From an uncultured Coriobacteriaceae bacterium (lineage in GTDB: Bacteria; Actinomycetota; Coriobacteriia; Coriobacteriales; Eggerthellaceae), in contig URRZ01000027.1 in assembly GCA_900550385.1 (NCBI GenBank), forward strand, positions 1 to 21,876: a stretch of DNA of 21,876 nucleotides, in the 5' to 3' direction. The position numbers and the translations under genes are program-made. Below are positions 6,837-13,691 of this stretch, in pieces. Every line of letters begins with the position of its first letter. Within the stretch, counting starts at the first letter, position 1. Below the pieces are notes generated by a model. It made no database searches. It saw only the letters and a list, made by a program, of their open reading frames with translations, and was not told where the DNA came from.

Positions 6837-7796
6837 ATGGAACACTCCGGCGCCATCGCCGTGGCAGCGCTTGTCGCCGTCCTCGCCATCCTTGCCTTCG
6901 CCTCGCCCTCGATCGGGCAGATCGCGCATGAAGGGCTGGAAGGGTACGCGCCCATTGCGGAATCGCTTCCGTCCTCCTTGGCCTGCATGGTCGTGGTGGC
7001 GTGCGTCCTTTGGGCCCTTCCTTTCGGGAAGATCGCCGAATCCCGCAGGGAGCAGGGCAACCCCCGGAACAAGCGCACGCGCATAGTCGACATCAAGCCC
7101 GCCGCGGCGCTGGTCGCGGTGGCCTGTCTCGCCGCATCCTCCGCCGTCTACCTTGCGGTGAAGCTCATCGGGTCTTCGTTCTCGTCCGCGGCCCTCCTCT
7201 CCGAGATGCTGGGCTCGGCGCCGACCGGCGGTGCCCTCGTGGAGCCGTCGCTTTGGGTGCCCGCCTCCGCGACGCTGCGATTCGCGCTGTTCCTTTCCAT
7301 ATGCGTCGCGACCGCGTTCTTCGAGGAGGGGCTATTCCGCGTCATCCTGCAGAAAAGCGCCGAGAAATCCCTTGTTGAGAAGGGGACCGATCCCTGCAAG
7401 GCCGGGTTGAAGGCGGCTTTCGCCATCAGCGTGGTGTTCGGGATCCTGCATGTCGCGACGGCTCCTTTGGAGGGGGCGGACCCTTTCCAAGTCGCGGTCC
7501 AGGCGGCGGCGAAGTTCGCCCAGGGGATGATGTTCGGCCTCATCATGACGGGCCTCCTGAAAAGAACGGGCAGCTTCTCCTTCATCGTGGCGCTGCATGC
7601 CTGCTACGACCTGATCCTGTTCTTCCCGCCTGCCCTCATGTTCGGCGTGATGCCCACCACCTACCTGACAGGCGACCCCTTGGACTCGCTCGCCCTCGTC
7701 GTCGCCGCCTGCGCGCTGATCCCCGCCGCCGTCGGCGCGGTCCGCGTGCTGCCCGCCGGCGGAGCTTGTGGGGGAGCGGTGCACGGCGATGCCTAG
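6837..7796 (+). CDS. CPBP family intramembrane metalloprotease
   Basis: Encodes a 319-aa membrane protein of the CPBP (Abi/Rce1-like) family, intramembrane endopeptidases that in bacteria act in bacteriocin immunity or maturation or have unknown clients. The active-site motifs are present and ordered: EEGLFR with Glu163, Glu164 and Arg168; a helix ending FGILHV with His205; and LHACYD with His254 and Asp258. Several hydrophobic helices surround them, with an N-terminal one at about residues 6-25. The ATG at 6837 is preferred over the upstream in-frame GTG at 6789 because CGGAGG (6825-6830) lies 6 nt before it and the extra 16 residues are not hydrophobic. The neighbours (TraX, J-domain protein) give no specific client, and no bacteriocin gene is visible. 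Family call is firm, substrate unknown. Confidence 0.88.
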   Translation: MEHSGAIAVAALVAVLAILAFASPSIGQIAHEGLEGYAPIAESLPSSLACMVVVACVLWALPFGKIAESRREQGNPRNKRTRIVDIKPAAALVAVACLAASSAVYLAVKLIGSSFSSAALLSEMLGSAPTGGALVEPSLWVPASATLRFALFLSICVATAFFEEGLFRVILQKSAEKSLVEKGTDPCKAGLKAAFAISVVFGILHVATAPLEGADPFQVAVQAAAKFAQGMMFGLIMTGLLKRTGSFSFIVALHACYDLILFFPPALMFGVMPTTYLTGDPLDSLALVVAACALIPAAVGAVRVLPAGGACGGAVHGDA

Positions 7797-7808
7797 CGCG
7801 CATCCACG

Positions 7809-7817
7809 TGCTAGAAT
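7809..7817 (+). promoter_or_regulatory. Extended -10 promoter of the J-domain gene
   Basis: TGCTAGAAT combines a TGn extension (7809-7811) with TAGAAT (7812-7817). It begins 12 bp after the protease stop and would start transcription near 7824, 30 nt before the ATG at 7854. There is no obvious -35. The identical 9-mer precedes rpsF at 13267-13275. Confidence 0.55.
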
Positions 7818-7853
7818 CGGGGATTGCAATCTCCAACGATCAGACGGGGGAAC

Positions 7854-8432
7854 ATGAACCGATCAGAAGCGCTGCGCATCCTCGGCCTGGGCGACGACGC
7901 CTCGCGCGAGGATATCCGGACGGCGTATCGGGAATCGGCCCAGATCCTCCATCCCGACAGATTCGCCAACAACAAGAAGCTGCAGGAACGCGCCACCGAG
8001 CAGTTCAAGAACCTCCAAGAGGCCTACGAGCTGCTGATGGGCAAGCGCGGCCGAAGCGATGCGGGCGGATCGTCCGGTTCCGCCGCCCGGCGCTCCGGGG
8101 CGGGGTTGGACGAGGCTCGCGAGATCGAGGCGCGCCTCGCCGGCATCGCCGCCGCGCGCGTGCAGCTGGTCGCCCAGCGCGACATGCTCTACGACGAGCG
8201 CCGCAACGGCGCGGCGTTCTTGGCGATAGGCGGGATCGTCGCGCTGCTGCTATGGCGCCGCCGCGCCGGGCTGCTCATGGCGGTCGCGGGCATCGCGTCC
8301 GCCGTGGCGGTGTGGGGGGCTGTCCAGATCATCTCGGTCCAGCGCTCCATCTCCACGTTGAACGGCCGCTTGAAGGAGCTGGAGGACGAGAAGAAGCGCC
8401 TCCTCGCCCGTCTGGAGGAGTTGGGGAGCTGA
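7854..8432 (+). CDS. Membrane-anchored J-domain protein
   Basis: Encodes a 192-aa protein with an N-terminal J domain (residues ~3-65) that carries the HPD motif at 33-35 and so should stimulate an Hsp70 (DnaK) ATPase. It lacks the Gly/Phe region, zinc fingers and C-terminal substrate domains of DnaJ. After a Gly/Ser/Arg linker (~65-85) and a short helical region come two close hydrophobic segments, FLAIGGIVALLLW and LLMAVAGIASAVAVWGAV, then a charged coiled coil (STLNGRLKELEDEKKRLLARL) to the end. The likely arrangement is a J domain tethered to the cytoplasmic face of the membrane. The ATG at 7854 is chosen over an in-frame TTG at 7824 because GGGGG precedes it and the candidate promoter would start transcription at about 7824. 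It lies 88 bp before typA. Confidence 0.8.
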   Translation: MNRSEALRILGLGDDASREDIRTAYRESAQILHPDRFANNKKLQERATEQFKNLQEAYELLMGKRGRSDAGGSSGSAARRSGAGLDEAREIEARLAGIAAARVQLVAQRDMLYDERRNGAAFLAIGGIVALLLWRRRAGLLMAVAGIASAVAVWGAVQIISVQRSISTLNGRLKELEDEKKRLLARLEELGS

Positions 8433-8520
8433 ATGCCGGGGGAGCCTTCGGCATCGAAAGCAGGGTAAGGACGAGAAACGACGCCCCATCGGGGCAGGCC
8501 ATACGGAAAGAAGGAGCGAA

Positions 8521-10335
8521 GTGAAGCAAGAGAATCTGCGCAACGTGGCCATCATCGCGCACGTCGACCACGGCAAGACCACGCTGGTGGACCGCCTGCT
8601 GTACGCCGCCGGCGTGTTCCGCGCGAACCAGCAGGTCGCCGAGCGCGTGCTGGACAGCAACGACCAGGAACGCGAGCGCGGCATCACCATCCTGTCGAAG
8701 AACATCTCCATCACCTACAAGGATGTGAAGATCAACGTCATCGACACGCCCGGGCACGCCGATTTCGGCGGCGAGGTGGAGCGCGTCCTGAACATGGCCG
8801 ACGGCGCGCTGCTGATCGTCGACGCCTACGAGGGCCCCAAACCCCAGACCCGCTTCGTCCTCTCGCACGCATTGGCCGCCAACCTGAAGATCGTCGTGGT
8901 GGTGAACAAGATCGACCGCCCCAACGCCGACCCCGAGGGCGCGGTCGACAAGGTGTTCGACCTGATGGTCGAGCTGGGCGCGACCGACGAGCAGCTCGAC
9001 TTCAAGGTGATCTACGCCTCGGCGGTGAACGGCTACGCCCGTTTCGAGCCCAATGATGGGAACATGGATATGATCCCGCTGCTCGACACCATCCTCGAGC
9101 AGATCCCCGCCCCCGATGTCGAGGCGGACGGCCCGGTGGCGATGCAGGTGTGCACCGTCGACCATAGCAGCTACGAGGGCCGCATCGGCGTCGGCCGCCT
9201 GCACAGCGGCACCATGCACGAGAAGGAGCAGGTGCTGGTCGTGCGCCCCGACGGAACCCAGTGCACCGGGCAGATCCGCAAGGTGTACACGTTCGACAAG
9301 CTGGGCAAGGTCGAGGTCCCCGAAGCCCACGCCGGCGACATCATCGCCGTCATCGGCATCGAGGATGCCGACATCGGCGACGTCATCACCGATCCGGAGC
9401 ATCCCGTCGAGATGCCGCCCATCGCCGTGGAGGAGCCCACGATGTCCATCGTGTTCGAGGCCTCCACGAGCCCCCTGGTCGGCCGCGACGGCGACATCGT
9501 CGGCGCGCGCCAGCTGAAGGAGCGCCTCATGCGCGAGAAGGAGAGCAACATCTCCATGCGCATCAACGAGACCGAGGACATGTCCGGCATCGAGGTCGCC
9601 GGCCGCGGCGTCCTGCATCTGTCCGTGCTGATGGAGACGATGCGCCGCGAGGGCTTCGAGTTCCAGGTCGGCCGTCCGCAGGTGGTGTACAAGGTCGACG
9701 AGTCCGGCAATAAGCTGGAGCCCATCGAGGAAGCCACCGTCGACGTCCCCAACGACTATTCGGGCAAGGCCATCGAGGTGATGGGCACCGCCGGCGGCAT
9801 CATGGAGGACATGGCCTCCGACGAGAGCATGACCCATCTGGTGTTCCGCATCCCCACGCGCGGAACCATGGGCCTGAAGACGCGCATCCTCAACGCGACG
9901 CACGGCGAGGCGATCCTGTTCCACCGCTTCCGCGAGTACGGCCCCTATTCGGGCGAGATGGCGGGGCGCAAGAACGGCTGCATGATCGCCATGTCCACCG
10001 AGAAGGCCGTCGCCTACGCGCTGGACACGCTGCAGGAGCGTGGCAAGCTGTTCGTCAGCCCCGGCGACGAGTGCTACGAGGGCATGATCGTGGGCGAGTC
10101 CGCCAAGGAAGGCGACATGGTGGTGAACGTCGCGCGCACGAAGAACCTGGGCAACCAGCGTTCCTCCACCGCAGACAAGGCCATCCAGCTGACGCCGCCC
10201 ATCACCTTCACCTTGGAGGAGGCGCTGGAGTACATCGAGGATGACGAGCTGGTGGAAGTGACGCCGCTCAACATCCGCCTGCGCAAGCGCATCCTTTCCG
10301 CGACGGATCGGAAGAAGGCGGCCAAGCGGCAGTAG
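8521..10335 (+). CDS. typA: Ribosome-binding GTPase TypA/BipA
   Basis: Encodes TypA/BipA (604 aa, the usual family length), a translational GTPase that binds the 70S ribosome and assists 50S subunit assembly and stress responses. GTPase motifs are complete: G1 AHVDHGKTT at residues 13-21, the switch region ERERGITIL, G3 DTPGH from Asp75, G4 NKID at 129-132, and a G5-like SA motif (YASAVNGY). The remaining domains follow the TypA order, including the elongation-factor G-like segment ending SGIEVAGRGVLHLSVLMETM and the C-terminal GRKNGCMIAM and RIRKRIL-type basic tail. The start is GTG at 8521 with AAGGAG at 8511-8516; the N terminus MKQENLRNVAIIAHVDHGKT matches the family exactly, so no other start is reasonable. 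Transcription may come from the upstream J-domain gene or from its own unseen promoter. Confidence 0.97.
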   Translation: MKQENLRNVAIIAHVDHGKTTLVDRLLYAAGVFRANQQVAERVLDSNDQERERGITILSKNISITYKDVKINVIDTPGHADFGGEVERVLNMADGALLIVDAYEGPKPQTRFVLSHALAANLKIVVVVNKIDRPNADPEGAVDKVFDLMVELGATDEQLDFKVIYASAVNGYARFEPNDGNMDMIPLLDTILEQIPAPDVEADGPVAMQVCTVDHSSYEGRIGVGRLHSGTMHEKEQVLVVRPDGTQCTGQIRKVYTFDKLGKVEVPEAHAGDIIAVIGIEDADIGDVITDPEHPVEMPPIAVEEPTMSIVFEASTSPLVGRDGDIVGARQLKERLMREKESNISMRINETEDMSGIEVAGRGVLHLSVLMETMRREGFEFQVGRPQVVYKVDESGNKLEPIEEATVDVPNDYSGKAIEVMGTAGGIMEDMASDESMTHLVFRIPTRGTMGLKTRILNATHGEAILFHRFREYGPYSGEMAGRKNGCMIAMSTEKAVAYALDTLQERGKLFVSPGDECYEGMIVGESAKEGDMVVNVARTKNLGNQRSSTADKAIQLTPPITFTLEEALEYIEDDELVEVTPLNIRLRKRILSATDRKKAAKRQ

Positions 10336-10343
10336 GCCCTTAC

Positions 10344-10370
10344 CGGCGCGCTGCATCCCGCGGCGCGCCG
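10344..10370 (+). terminator. GC-rich hairpin after typA
   Basis: CGGCGCGC (10344-10351) and GCGCGCCG (10363-10370) pair perfectly around an 11-nt loop, 8 nt after the typA stop. There is no U tract, so it may be a weak or Rho-assisted terminator, or an mRNA 3'-end stabiliser. Confidence 0.4.
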
Positions 10371-10417
10371 CCATCCGCCGCAAGCGCCGTCGGCGATAGA
10401 GCGCCCCCGATCGGAGG

Positions 10418-10473
10418 GAGCCGCTTCCCGTTTCCGGACACCGAAAGGAGGTCCGGGGGACGGGAGGCGGTTC
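10418..10473 (+). ncRNA. Long structured hairpin between typA and the foldase gene
   Basis: Outer arms GAGCCGCTTCCCGT (10418-10431) and ACGGGAGGCGGTTC (10460-10473) pair over all 14 positions with two G-U wobbles. After an asymmetric internal loop, CCGGAC (10434-10439) pairs with GTCCGG (10451-10456), and the apex CCGAAAGG closes a GAAA (GNRA) tetraloop. There is no U tract, which argues against a plain terminator. The 306-bp spacer 10336-10641 has no convincing gene. The hairpin could be a cis-regulatory element, a small RNA or a repeat; it does not match a riboswitch class I can name. Confidence 0.45.
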
Positions 10474-10565
10474 GGATCCGGCCGGGGGCACTTTGCGTAT
10501 GGGCCCCGTTGTGGCGGTGTCTGTGAAGCAGAAGTGGGCTTCTTGTGCATCGATCGGGGCCTATT

Positions 10566-10596
10566 TTGCCGTGTGCGAAAATAACCTCGCTATATC
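10566..10596 (+). promoter_or_regulatory. Possible promoter of the foldase gene
   Basis: TTGCCG (10566-10571) and TATATC (10591-10596) are 19 bp apart, just upstream of the foldase coding region. Spacing and matches are suboptimal, so this is a weak prediction. Between it and the start lies a hairpin, CATGCCG (10598-10604) with CGGCATG (10615-10621), which would sit at the very 5' end of the mRNA. Confidence 0.35.
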
Positions 10597-10641
10597 CCAT
10601 GCCGCCCGCTCGGACGGCATGCGTCCATAAGGAAGGACCGT

Positions 10642-11850
10642 ATGAGAACTGCGAGTATTCTGAAAGCGGCTTGCGCTGCGGGATTGGCGGCGGCATTTTT
10701 GTGCACGGCGGCGGGCTGCTCTTCCAGCGGATCGGCGGAGGGCCTCACCGGCGGGGTCGCCGCGACGGTCAACGGCGTCGATGTGAAAGAGGACGACGTC
10801 ACCACCATGATCCAGGAGATCCGCAGTTCCAACGGCCTCGACGATGACGGCACCTGGGCGCTGTACCTCGCCAGCTCCGGGATGAACCCCGAAGACGTCA
10901 GGCAGAACATCGTCGATTCCTACGTCGACCAGGAGCTCATGAAGCAGGGAGCCGAGGATCGCGGCGTGACGGTGGAGGATTCCGACGTCGATTCCTACGT
11001 CGACCGCATGAAGTCCAACTACGATTCCGACGAGAAGTGGACCCAGGCCCTCCAGGGCGCGGGTTTCGAGGACGAGGCCGACTACCGCGAGAACGTGAAG
11101 AACAGCCTGCTGTCCACCAAGCTCATGGAGTCCTTCGAGGTGGACGAGCCCACCGACGAGGAGGTTCTCGAATACGCGAAGACCGCCGCGGCGAACTACG
11201 ACGGCGCGAAGAAGTCGTCCCATATCCTGTTCGACGTGGACGACAAAGAAACCGCCCAAAGCATTCTCGACCAGATCAACTCCGGCGAGCTCAACTTCGC
11301 CGAAGCCGCCAAGGAGTATTCCACCGACACCGGCAGCGCCGAGGACGGCGGCAACGTCGGCTGGGACAAGCTGACGACCTTCGTCGACGAATACCAGGAC
11401 GCCCTCGACTCCTTGGAGGTCGGGCAGGTGAGCGGTCTGGTTGAAAGCGATTACGGCTACCACATCATCAAGTGCACCGAGGAGTTCACCGCTCCCTCCG
11501 AGATCACCTCGCTCGACCAGATCCCCCAGGAATTCGTCGACGTGTTCAGGAGCTACGTTGAATCGCAGGCGCAAAGCGAAGCCTACCAGGCATGGTTCGA
11601 GGAGTTCGAGGCGGAGTCCGACATCGTCGTCAACGACATGCCCGAAGGCCTTCCCTACGCGGTCGACATGTCCGCCTACGAATCCGACGACGCCGAGGGC
11701 GAGTCGGCCGATGGGTCTTCCGAAAGCGCCGATGAATCCTCCGAAAGCGGCGATTCCGCCGACGCTTCGACCGATCAGGAATCGGACGCCTCATCCGACG
11801 GCGAGACTTCGGAGGGCGCCGAGGCCGAGTCGGCTGACGCCGCCGCGTAA
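10642..11850 (+). CDS. Parvulin-type peptidyl-prolyl isomerase lipoprotein (PrsA/SurA-like)
   Basis: Encodes a 402-aa secreted foldase that should be lipid-anchored on the outer face of the membrane and help exported proteins fold by cis-trans prolyl isomerisation. The N terminus has a signal peptide and a lipobox ending TAAGC, giving the lipidated Cys26. Residues ~36-185 form a SurA-N/PrsA-like helical chaperone segment (VATVNGVDVKEDDV, then VDQELMKQGAEDRGV). The parvulin domain spans ~192-281, from SSHILFDV (His194) through FAEAAKEYSTD and GGNVGW to YGYHIIKC (His274). The last ~55 residues are a low-complexity Ser/Asp/Glu/Ala tail with short near-repeats (SADGSSE, SADESSE), probably an extended wall-spanning or flexible region. 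The ATG at 10642 has GGAAGG 5 nt upstream. It is an isolated gene between typA and the tRNA-Ser pair. Confidence 0.92.
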   Translation: MRTASILKAACAAGLAAAFLCTAAGCSSSGSAEGLTGGVAATVNGVDVKEDDVTTMIQEIRSSNGLDDDGTWALYLASSGMNPEDVRQNIVDSYVDQELMKQGAEDRGVTVEDSDVDSYVDRMKSNYDSDEKWTQALQGAGFEDEADYRENVKNSLLSTKLMESFEVDEPTDEEVLEYAKTAAANYDGAKKSSHILFDVDDKETAQSILDQINSGELNFAEAAKEYSTDTGSAEDGGNVGWDKLTTFVDEYQDALDSLEVGQVSGLVESDYGYHIIKCTEEFTAPSEITSLDQIPQEFVDVFRSYVESQAQSEAYQAWFEEFEAESDIVVNDMPEGLPYAVDMSAYESDDAEGESADGSSESADESSESGDSADASTDQESDASSDGETSEGAEAESADAAA

Positions 11851-11910
11851 GGTCCGCCCCGCCGTGCGATAGCCGGGATCGATAGGGGAAACCGGCTTCA
11901 TATGTTTTGC

Positions 11911-11939
11911 TTGTGAGCGGCATGAGGCTGATGTATACT
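11911..11939 (+). promoter_or_regulatory. Promoter of tRNA-Ser(GGA)
   Basis: TTGTGA (11911-11916) and TATACT (11934-11939) are separated by exactly 17 bp. Transcription would start near 11946, about 35 nt before the mature tRNA-Ser 5' end. Confidence 0.75.
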
Positions 11940-11980
11940 ATGGTGCTGCTGCTCTCATAGGAGTGGCGAACGGTGAAAGC

Positions 11981-12072
11981 GGAGAGATGTCCGAGCTGGC
12001 CGAAGGAGCACGATTGGAAATCGTGTATGCGCCAAAAGCGTATCCGGGGTTCGAATCCCCGTCTCTCCGCCA
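11981..12072 (+). tRNA. tRNA-Ser (anticodon GGA)
   Basis: A 92-nt class II tRNA with a long variable arm and encoded CCA. Acceptor arms GGAGAGA and TCTCTCC pair fully with discriminator G. The anticodon stem CACGA/TCGTG encloses TTGGAAA with anticodon GGA at 12016-12018. The T arm is CGGGGTTCGAATCCCCG. It reads UCC/UCU codons. Confidence 0.96.
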
Positions 12073-12081
12073 GAATTATCC

Positions 12082-12110
12082 AACGGGTTCGCCAGCGCGG
12101 CGAACCCGTT
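12082..12110 (+). terminator. Perfect 12-bp hairpin after tRNA-Ser(GGA)
   Basis: AACGGGTTCGCC (12082-12093) and GGCGAACCCGTT (12099-12110) are perfectly complementary around AGCGC. There is no U tract directly after it. A second hairpin with a proper U tract starts 4 nt later, so the two may act in tandem. Confidence 0.6.
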
Positions 12111-12113
12111 CAG

Positions 12114-12147
12114 GGTTTGCGTCCCGAAAGGGATTCGAACCTTTTTT
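12114..12147 (+). terminator. Intrinsic terminator with GNRA loop and U6 tract
   Basis: GGTTTGCGTCCC (12114-12125) pairs with GGGATTCGAACC (12130-12141) around a GAAA tetraloop, with one mismatch and two wobbles, and is followed by six T (12142-12147). The 3' arm, GGGATTCGAACC, is the reverse complement of a tRNA T arm (GGTTCGAATCCC). Confidence 0.7.
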
Positions 12148-12194
12148 CATATAGGCGCGGCGTTCGAGGAATCGAATTCGCGCGCACCCCATGC

Positions 12195-12287
12195 GGAGGG
12201 GTGGCAGAGTGGTTGAATGCGGCGGTCTCGAAAACCGTTTTGCCCGTGATCCGGGTAACGAGGGTTCGAATCCCTCCTCCTCCGCCA
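12195..12287 (+). tRNA. tRNA-Ser (anticodon CGA)
   Basis: A 93-nt class II tRNA with long variable arm and encoded CCA. Acceptor arms GGAGGGG and CTCCTCC pair with one wobble. The anticodon loop CTCGAAA holds anticodon CGA at 12229-12231, and the T arm is GAGGGTTCGAATCCCTC. It reads UCG, a codon expected to be frequent in this GC-rich genome. No convincing promoter is visible between the U-tract terminator at 12147 and its 5' end; CATATA at 12148-12153 is only a weak -10 candidate. Confidence 0.95.
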
Positions 12288-12299
12288 GAGATCGGCAAG

Positions 12300-12322
12300 G
12301 GCCCCGTCATCGGGGCCTTTTT
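12300..12322 (+). terminator. Intrinsic terminator after tRNA-Ser(CGA)
   Basis: GGCCCCG (12300-12306) and CGGGGCC (12311-12317) pair perfectly around TCAT and are followed by TTTTTC. It lies 12 nt after the tRNA CCA and is a textbook factor-independent terminator. Confidence 0.9.
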
Positions 12323-12487
12323 CGCATCCAGGGGCCTTCAGGGGCTCGGATCGGCGCGTCTCCGCCGACGCAGCTTCAACGGCGCGGTTTCAATCGGGCC
12401 CGGACCATGGGAAAACGTGTACACTTACGCCATCGAAACGGAAAGCCGGGCTTGCCGCTGCGGGCCCGATGGCGAAAGGATGGGTCG

Positions 12488-13027
12488 ATGACCGAACGCA
12501 TGGTGGAATCCTCTGTCGACGAGGTCCCCGAGATCCCGGAGATCCTGGAGAAGGTGCTGCTGTTCTCGCTTGATCATGCCAAGGGCAAGATGGAGTCGAG
12601 GGAGGACGTCATCCCCTTCACATCCCTGGCGGTGAAGGAGACGCTGTTCATGGAGTCCCACCCCGCGGACGACGAGCAAGGCTGTTTCAACCTCGCCCAG
12701 CACACCGTCCAGCACGCGCGCGGCGCCGAGGCGTACTCGTTCTGCTACGACGGCTACGTCGACTTGGACGAGGGGACCCACGACGCCCTGATCGCGGAAG
12801 GCGGGGTCCCCGGCGCGGACAAGGGTTTCGCCGTCGGGCAGCTGTACACCGTCGACGATGAGGGCAACCTGAAGTTCGAGTCCGAACCCGTCTACATCGG
12901 CCCCGCGCCCAACTTCATGATCGCGCTGCGCCCCGCCGACGAGTACGGCGAGGACGAGATCGACGAGAAGTACCGCGAGGACGGCGAAGGGGAATGGTCC
13001 GAGGAGGAGGAACCCGAAGCCGAATAG
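12488..13027 (+). CDS. Hypothetical acidic protein
   Basis: Encodes a 179-aa protein I do not recognise. It has no signal peptide and no membrane segment. The first ~20 residues are acidic and proline-containing (SSVDEVPEIPEILEK); the middle looks like a folded domain with blocks ILEKVLLFSLDHAKGKM, TSLAVKETLFMES, FNLAQHTVQHARGAEAYSFCYDGYVD and PNFMIALRPADEYG. The last ~30 residues are almost all Asp, Glu and Gly. Two cysteines and several histidines are present but form no known metal motif. The ATG at 12488 is chosen because AAGGA (12476-12480) lies 7 nt upstream; longer in-frame readings run back through tRNA-Ser and are not credible. Codon use is typical of the window and a strong terminator follows at 13068, both supporting a real single-gene unit. 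GTGTACACT at 12418-12426 could contain its -10. Confidence 0.75.
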   Translation: MTERMVESSVDEVPEIPEILEKVLLFSLDHAKGKMESREDVIPFTSLAVKETLFMESHPADDEQGCFNLAQHTVQHARGAEAYSFCYDGYVDLDEGTHDALIAEGGVPGADKGFAVGQLYTVDDEGNLKFESEPVYIGPAPNFMIALRPADEYGEDEIDEKYREDGEGEWSEEEEPEAE

Positions 13028-13067
13028 GGCGGCGGCGGCGAAACGCCGTTGGAAACGCGTTGGATGC

Positions 13068-13100
13068 AAGGGGCGGAGGCGTTGGACCTCCGCCCCTTTT
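13068..13100 (+). terminator. Intrinsic terminator after the hypothetical gene
   Basis: AAGGGGCGGAGG (13068-13079) and CCTCCGCCCCTT (13087-13098) are perfectly complementary over 12 bp around CGTTGGA, ending in TTTT. Flanking GC/GC bases extend the pairing. It isolates the hypothetical gene from the ribosomal operon. Confidence 0.85.
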
Positions 13101-13266
13101 GCGTGGGCTCGGCAAGGCGCGCGCAAAAGGTCCCGACGGCTGCCGCGTGAGGCGGCGGTGCTAGGCTGTCCCCGGGTTCGGAACGCGCCGGTCGGCGGCG
13201 CCCCGCCGCGGGACGTGGTGAAAGCGTGGACGAGCAGACGGATTTCCCCACCGGGCCGATCCTCTC

Positions 13267-13275
13267 TGCTAGAAT
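13267..13275 (+). promoter_or_regulatory. Extended -10 promoter of the rpsF operon
   Basis: TGCTAGAAT, with TGC at 13267-13269 and TAGAAT at 13270-13275, is identical to the element before the J-domain gene. It lacks a recognisable -35. Transcription would start near 13282, giving a leader of about 68 nt before rpsF. Confidence 0.55.
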
Positions 13276-13276
13276 A

Positions 13277-13325
13277 GGCAGGCTGTTCCTGCCCCGGGCC
13301 ATACGCCTTCACCAGCCCCGGGGCC
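13277..13325 (+). promoter_or_regulatory. Possible S6:S18 autoregulatory leader of rpsF
   Basis: The leader holds a hairpin GGCAGG (13277-13282)/CCTGCC (13288-13293) and a second potential stem CCCCGGG (13292-13298)/CCCGGGG (13317-13323), followed by CCG at 13324-13326. In many bacteria the S6:S18 complex represses this operon by binding a leader structure with a conserved CCG next to a stem. The operon content (rpsF and rpsR) fits, but the two stems partly compete and the first overlaps the predicted transcription start, so the call is tentative. Confidence 0.35.
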
Positions 13326-13349
13326 GTAAAGTCCAAAGGAGGTGAGCTG

Positions 13350-13643
13350 ATGAAGGCTTACGAACTGCTGTATTTTGTTGCTCCGACCACCGACGAGGAT
13401 ACCCGCGCTGCCGTGACGAAGCGTATCGAGAACGCTATCGCCCAGGGCGAGGGCAAGATCGACAACGTCGAGGCGTGGGGCAAGCGCAAACTCGCTTACG
13501 AGATCAACGGTCTGACCGACGGCGATTATACGCTCGTCGACTTCCATGCCGACCCGGCCAACGTTGCCGAACTCGATCGCGTTCTCCGCATCACCGACGC
13601 CGTCGTGCGTCATATGATCGTGAAGCGCACCGATCGCGACTAA
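13350..13643 (+). CDS. rpsF: 30S ribosomal protein S6
   Basis: Encodes S6 (97 aa, normal length), a platform protein of the 30S subunit that binds 16S rRNA as a heterodimer with S18. The family signature is clear: MKAYELLYFVAPTTDED at the N terminus, VEAWGKRKLAYEINGLTDGDY in the centre, and LDRVLRITDAVVRHMIVK at the C terminus. The ATG at 13350 follows an almost perfect anti-16S match, AAAGGAGGTGA. It opens the rpsF-ssb-rpsR-rplI operon. A small hairpin GGCGGC-GAA-GCCGCC at 13657-13671 lies between it and ssb and may tune relative expression. Confidence 0.98.
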   Translation: MKAYELLYFVAPTTDEDTRAAVTKRIENAIAQGEGKIDNVEAWGKRKLAYEINGLTDGDYTLVDFHADPANVAELDRVLRITDAVVRHMIVKRTDRD

Positions 13644-13691
13644 AGGCAAGTTGGATGGCGGCGAAGCCGCCGTATGGAAGAGGAGTAGATC

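Noticed and set aside
7804..7811. Second parS-like site around CACGTG
   Set aside because: Only the 6-bp core matches; the flanking TGTTT/AAACA arms are missing. The same holds for cores near 2259 and 20333.
8329..10491. 720-aa open frame on the minus strand opposite typA
   Set aside because: It is the complement of a strongly conserved GTPase gene; the translation is rich in His, Asp, Val, Leu and Gly, as expected of GC-rich antisense frames, and no family motif is present.
11871..11897. Terminator after the foldase gene (AGCCGG/CCGGCT)
   Set aside because: A 6-bp stem with a 15-nt loop and no U tract directly after it is too weak to call.
12073..12081. DnaA box (TTATCCAAC)
   Set aside because: A single poor match to TTATCCACA with no cluster and no AT-rich unwinding region; not evidence for oriC.
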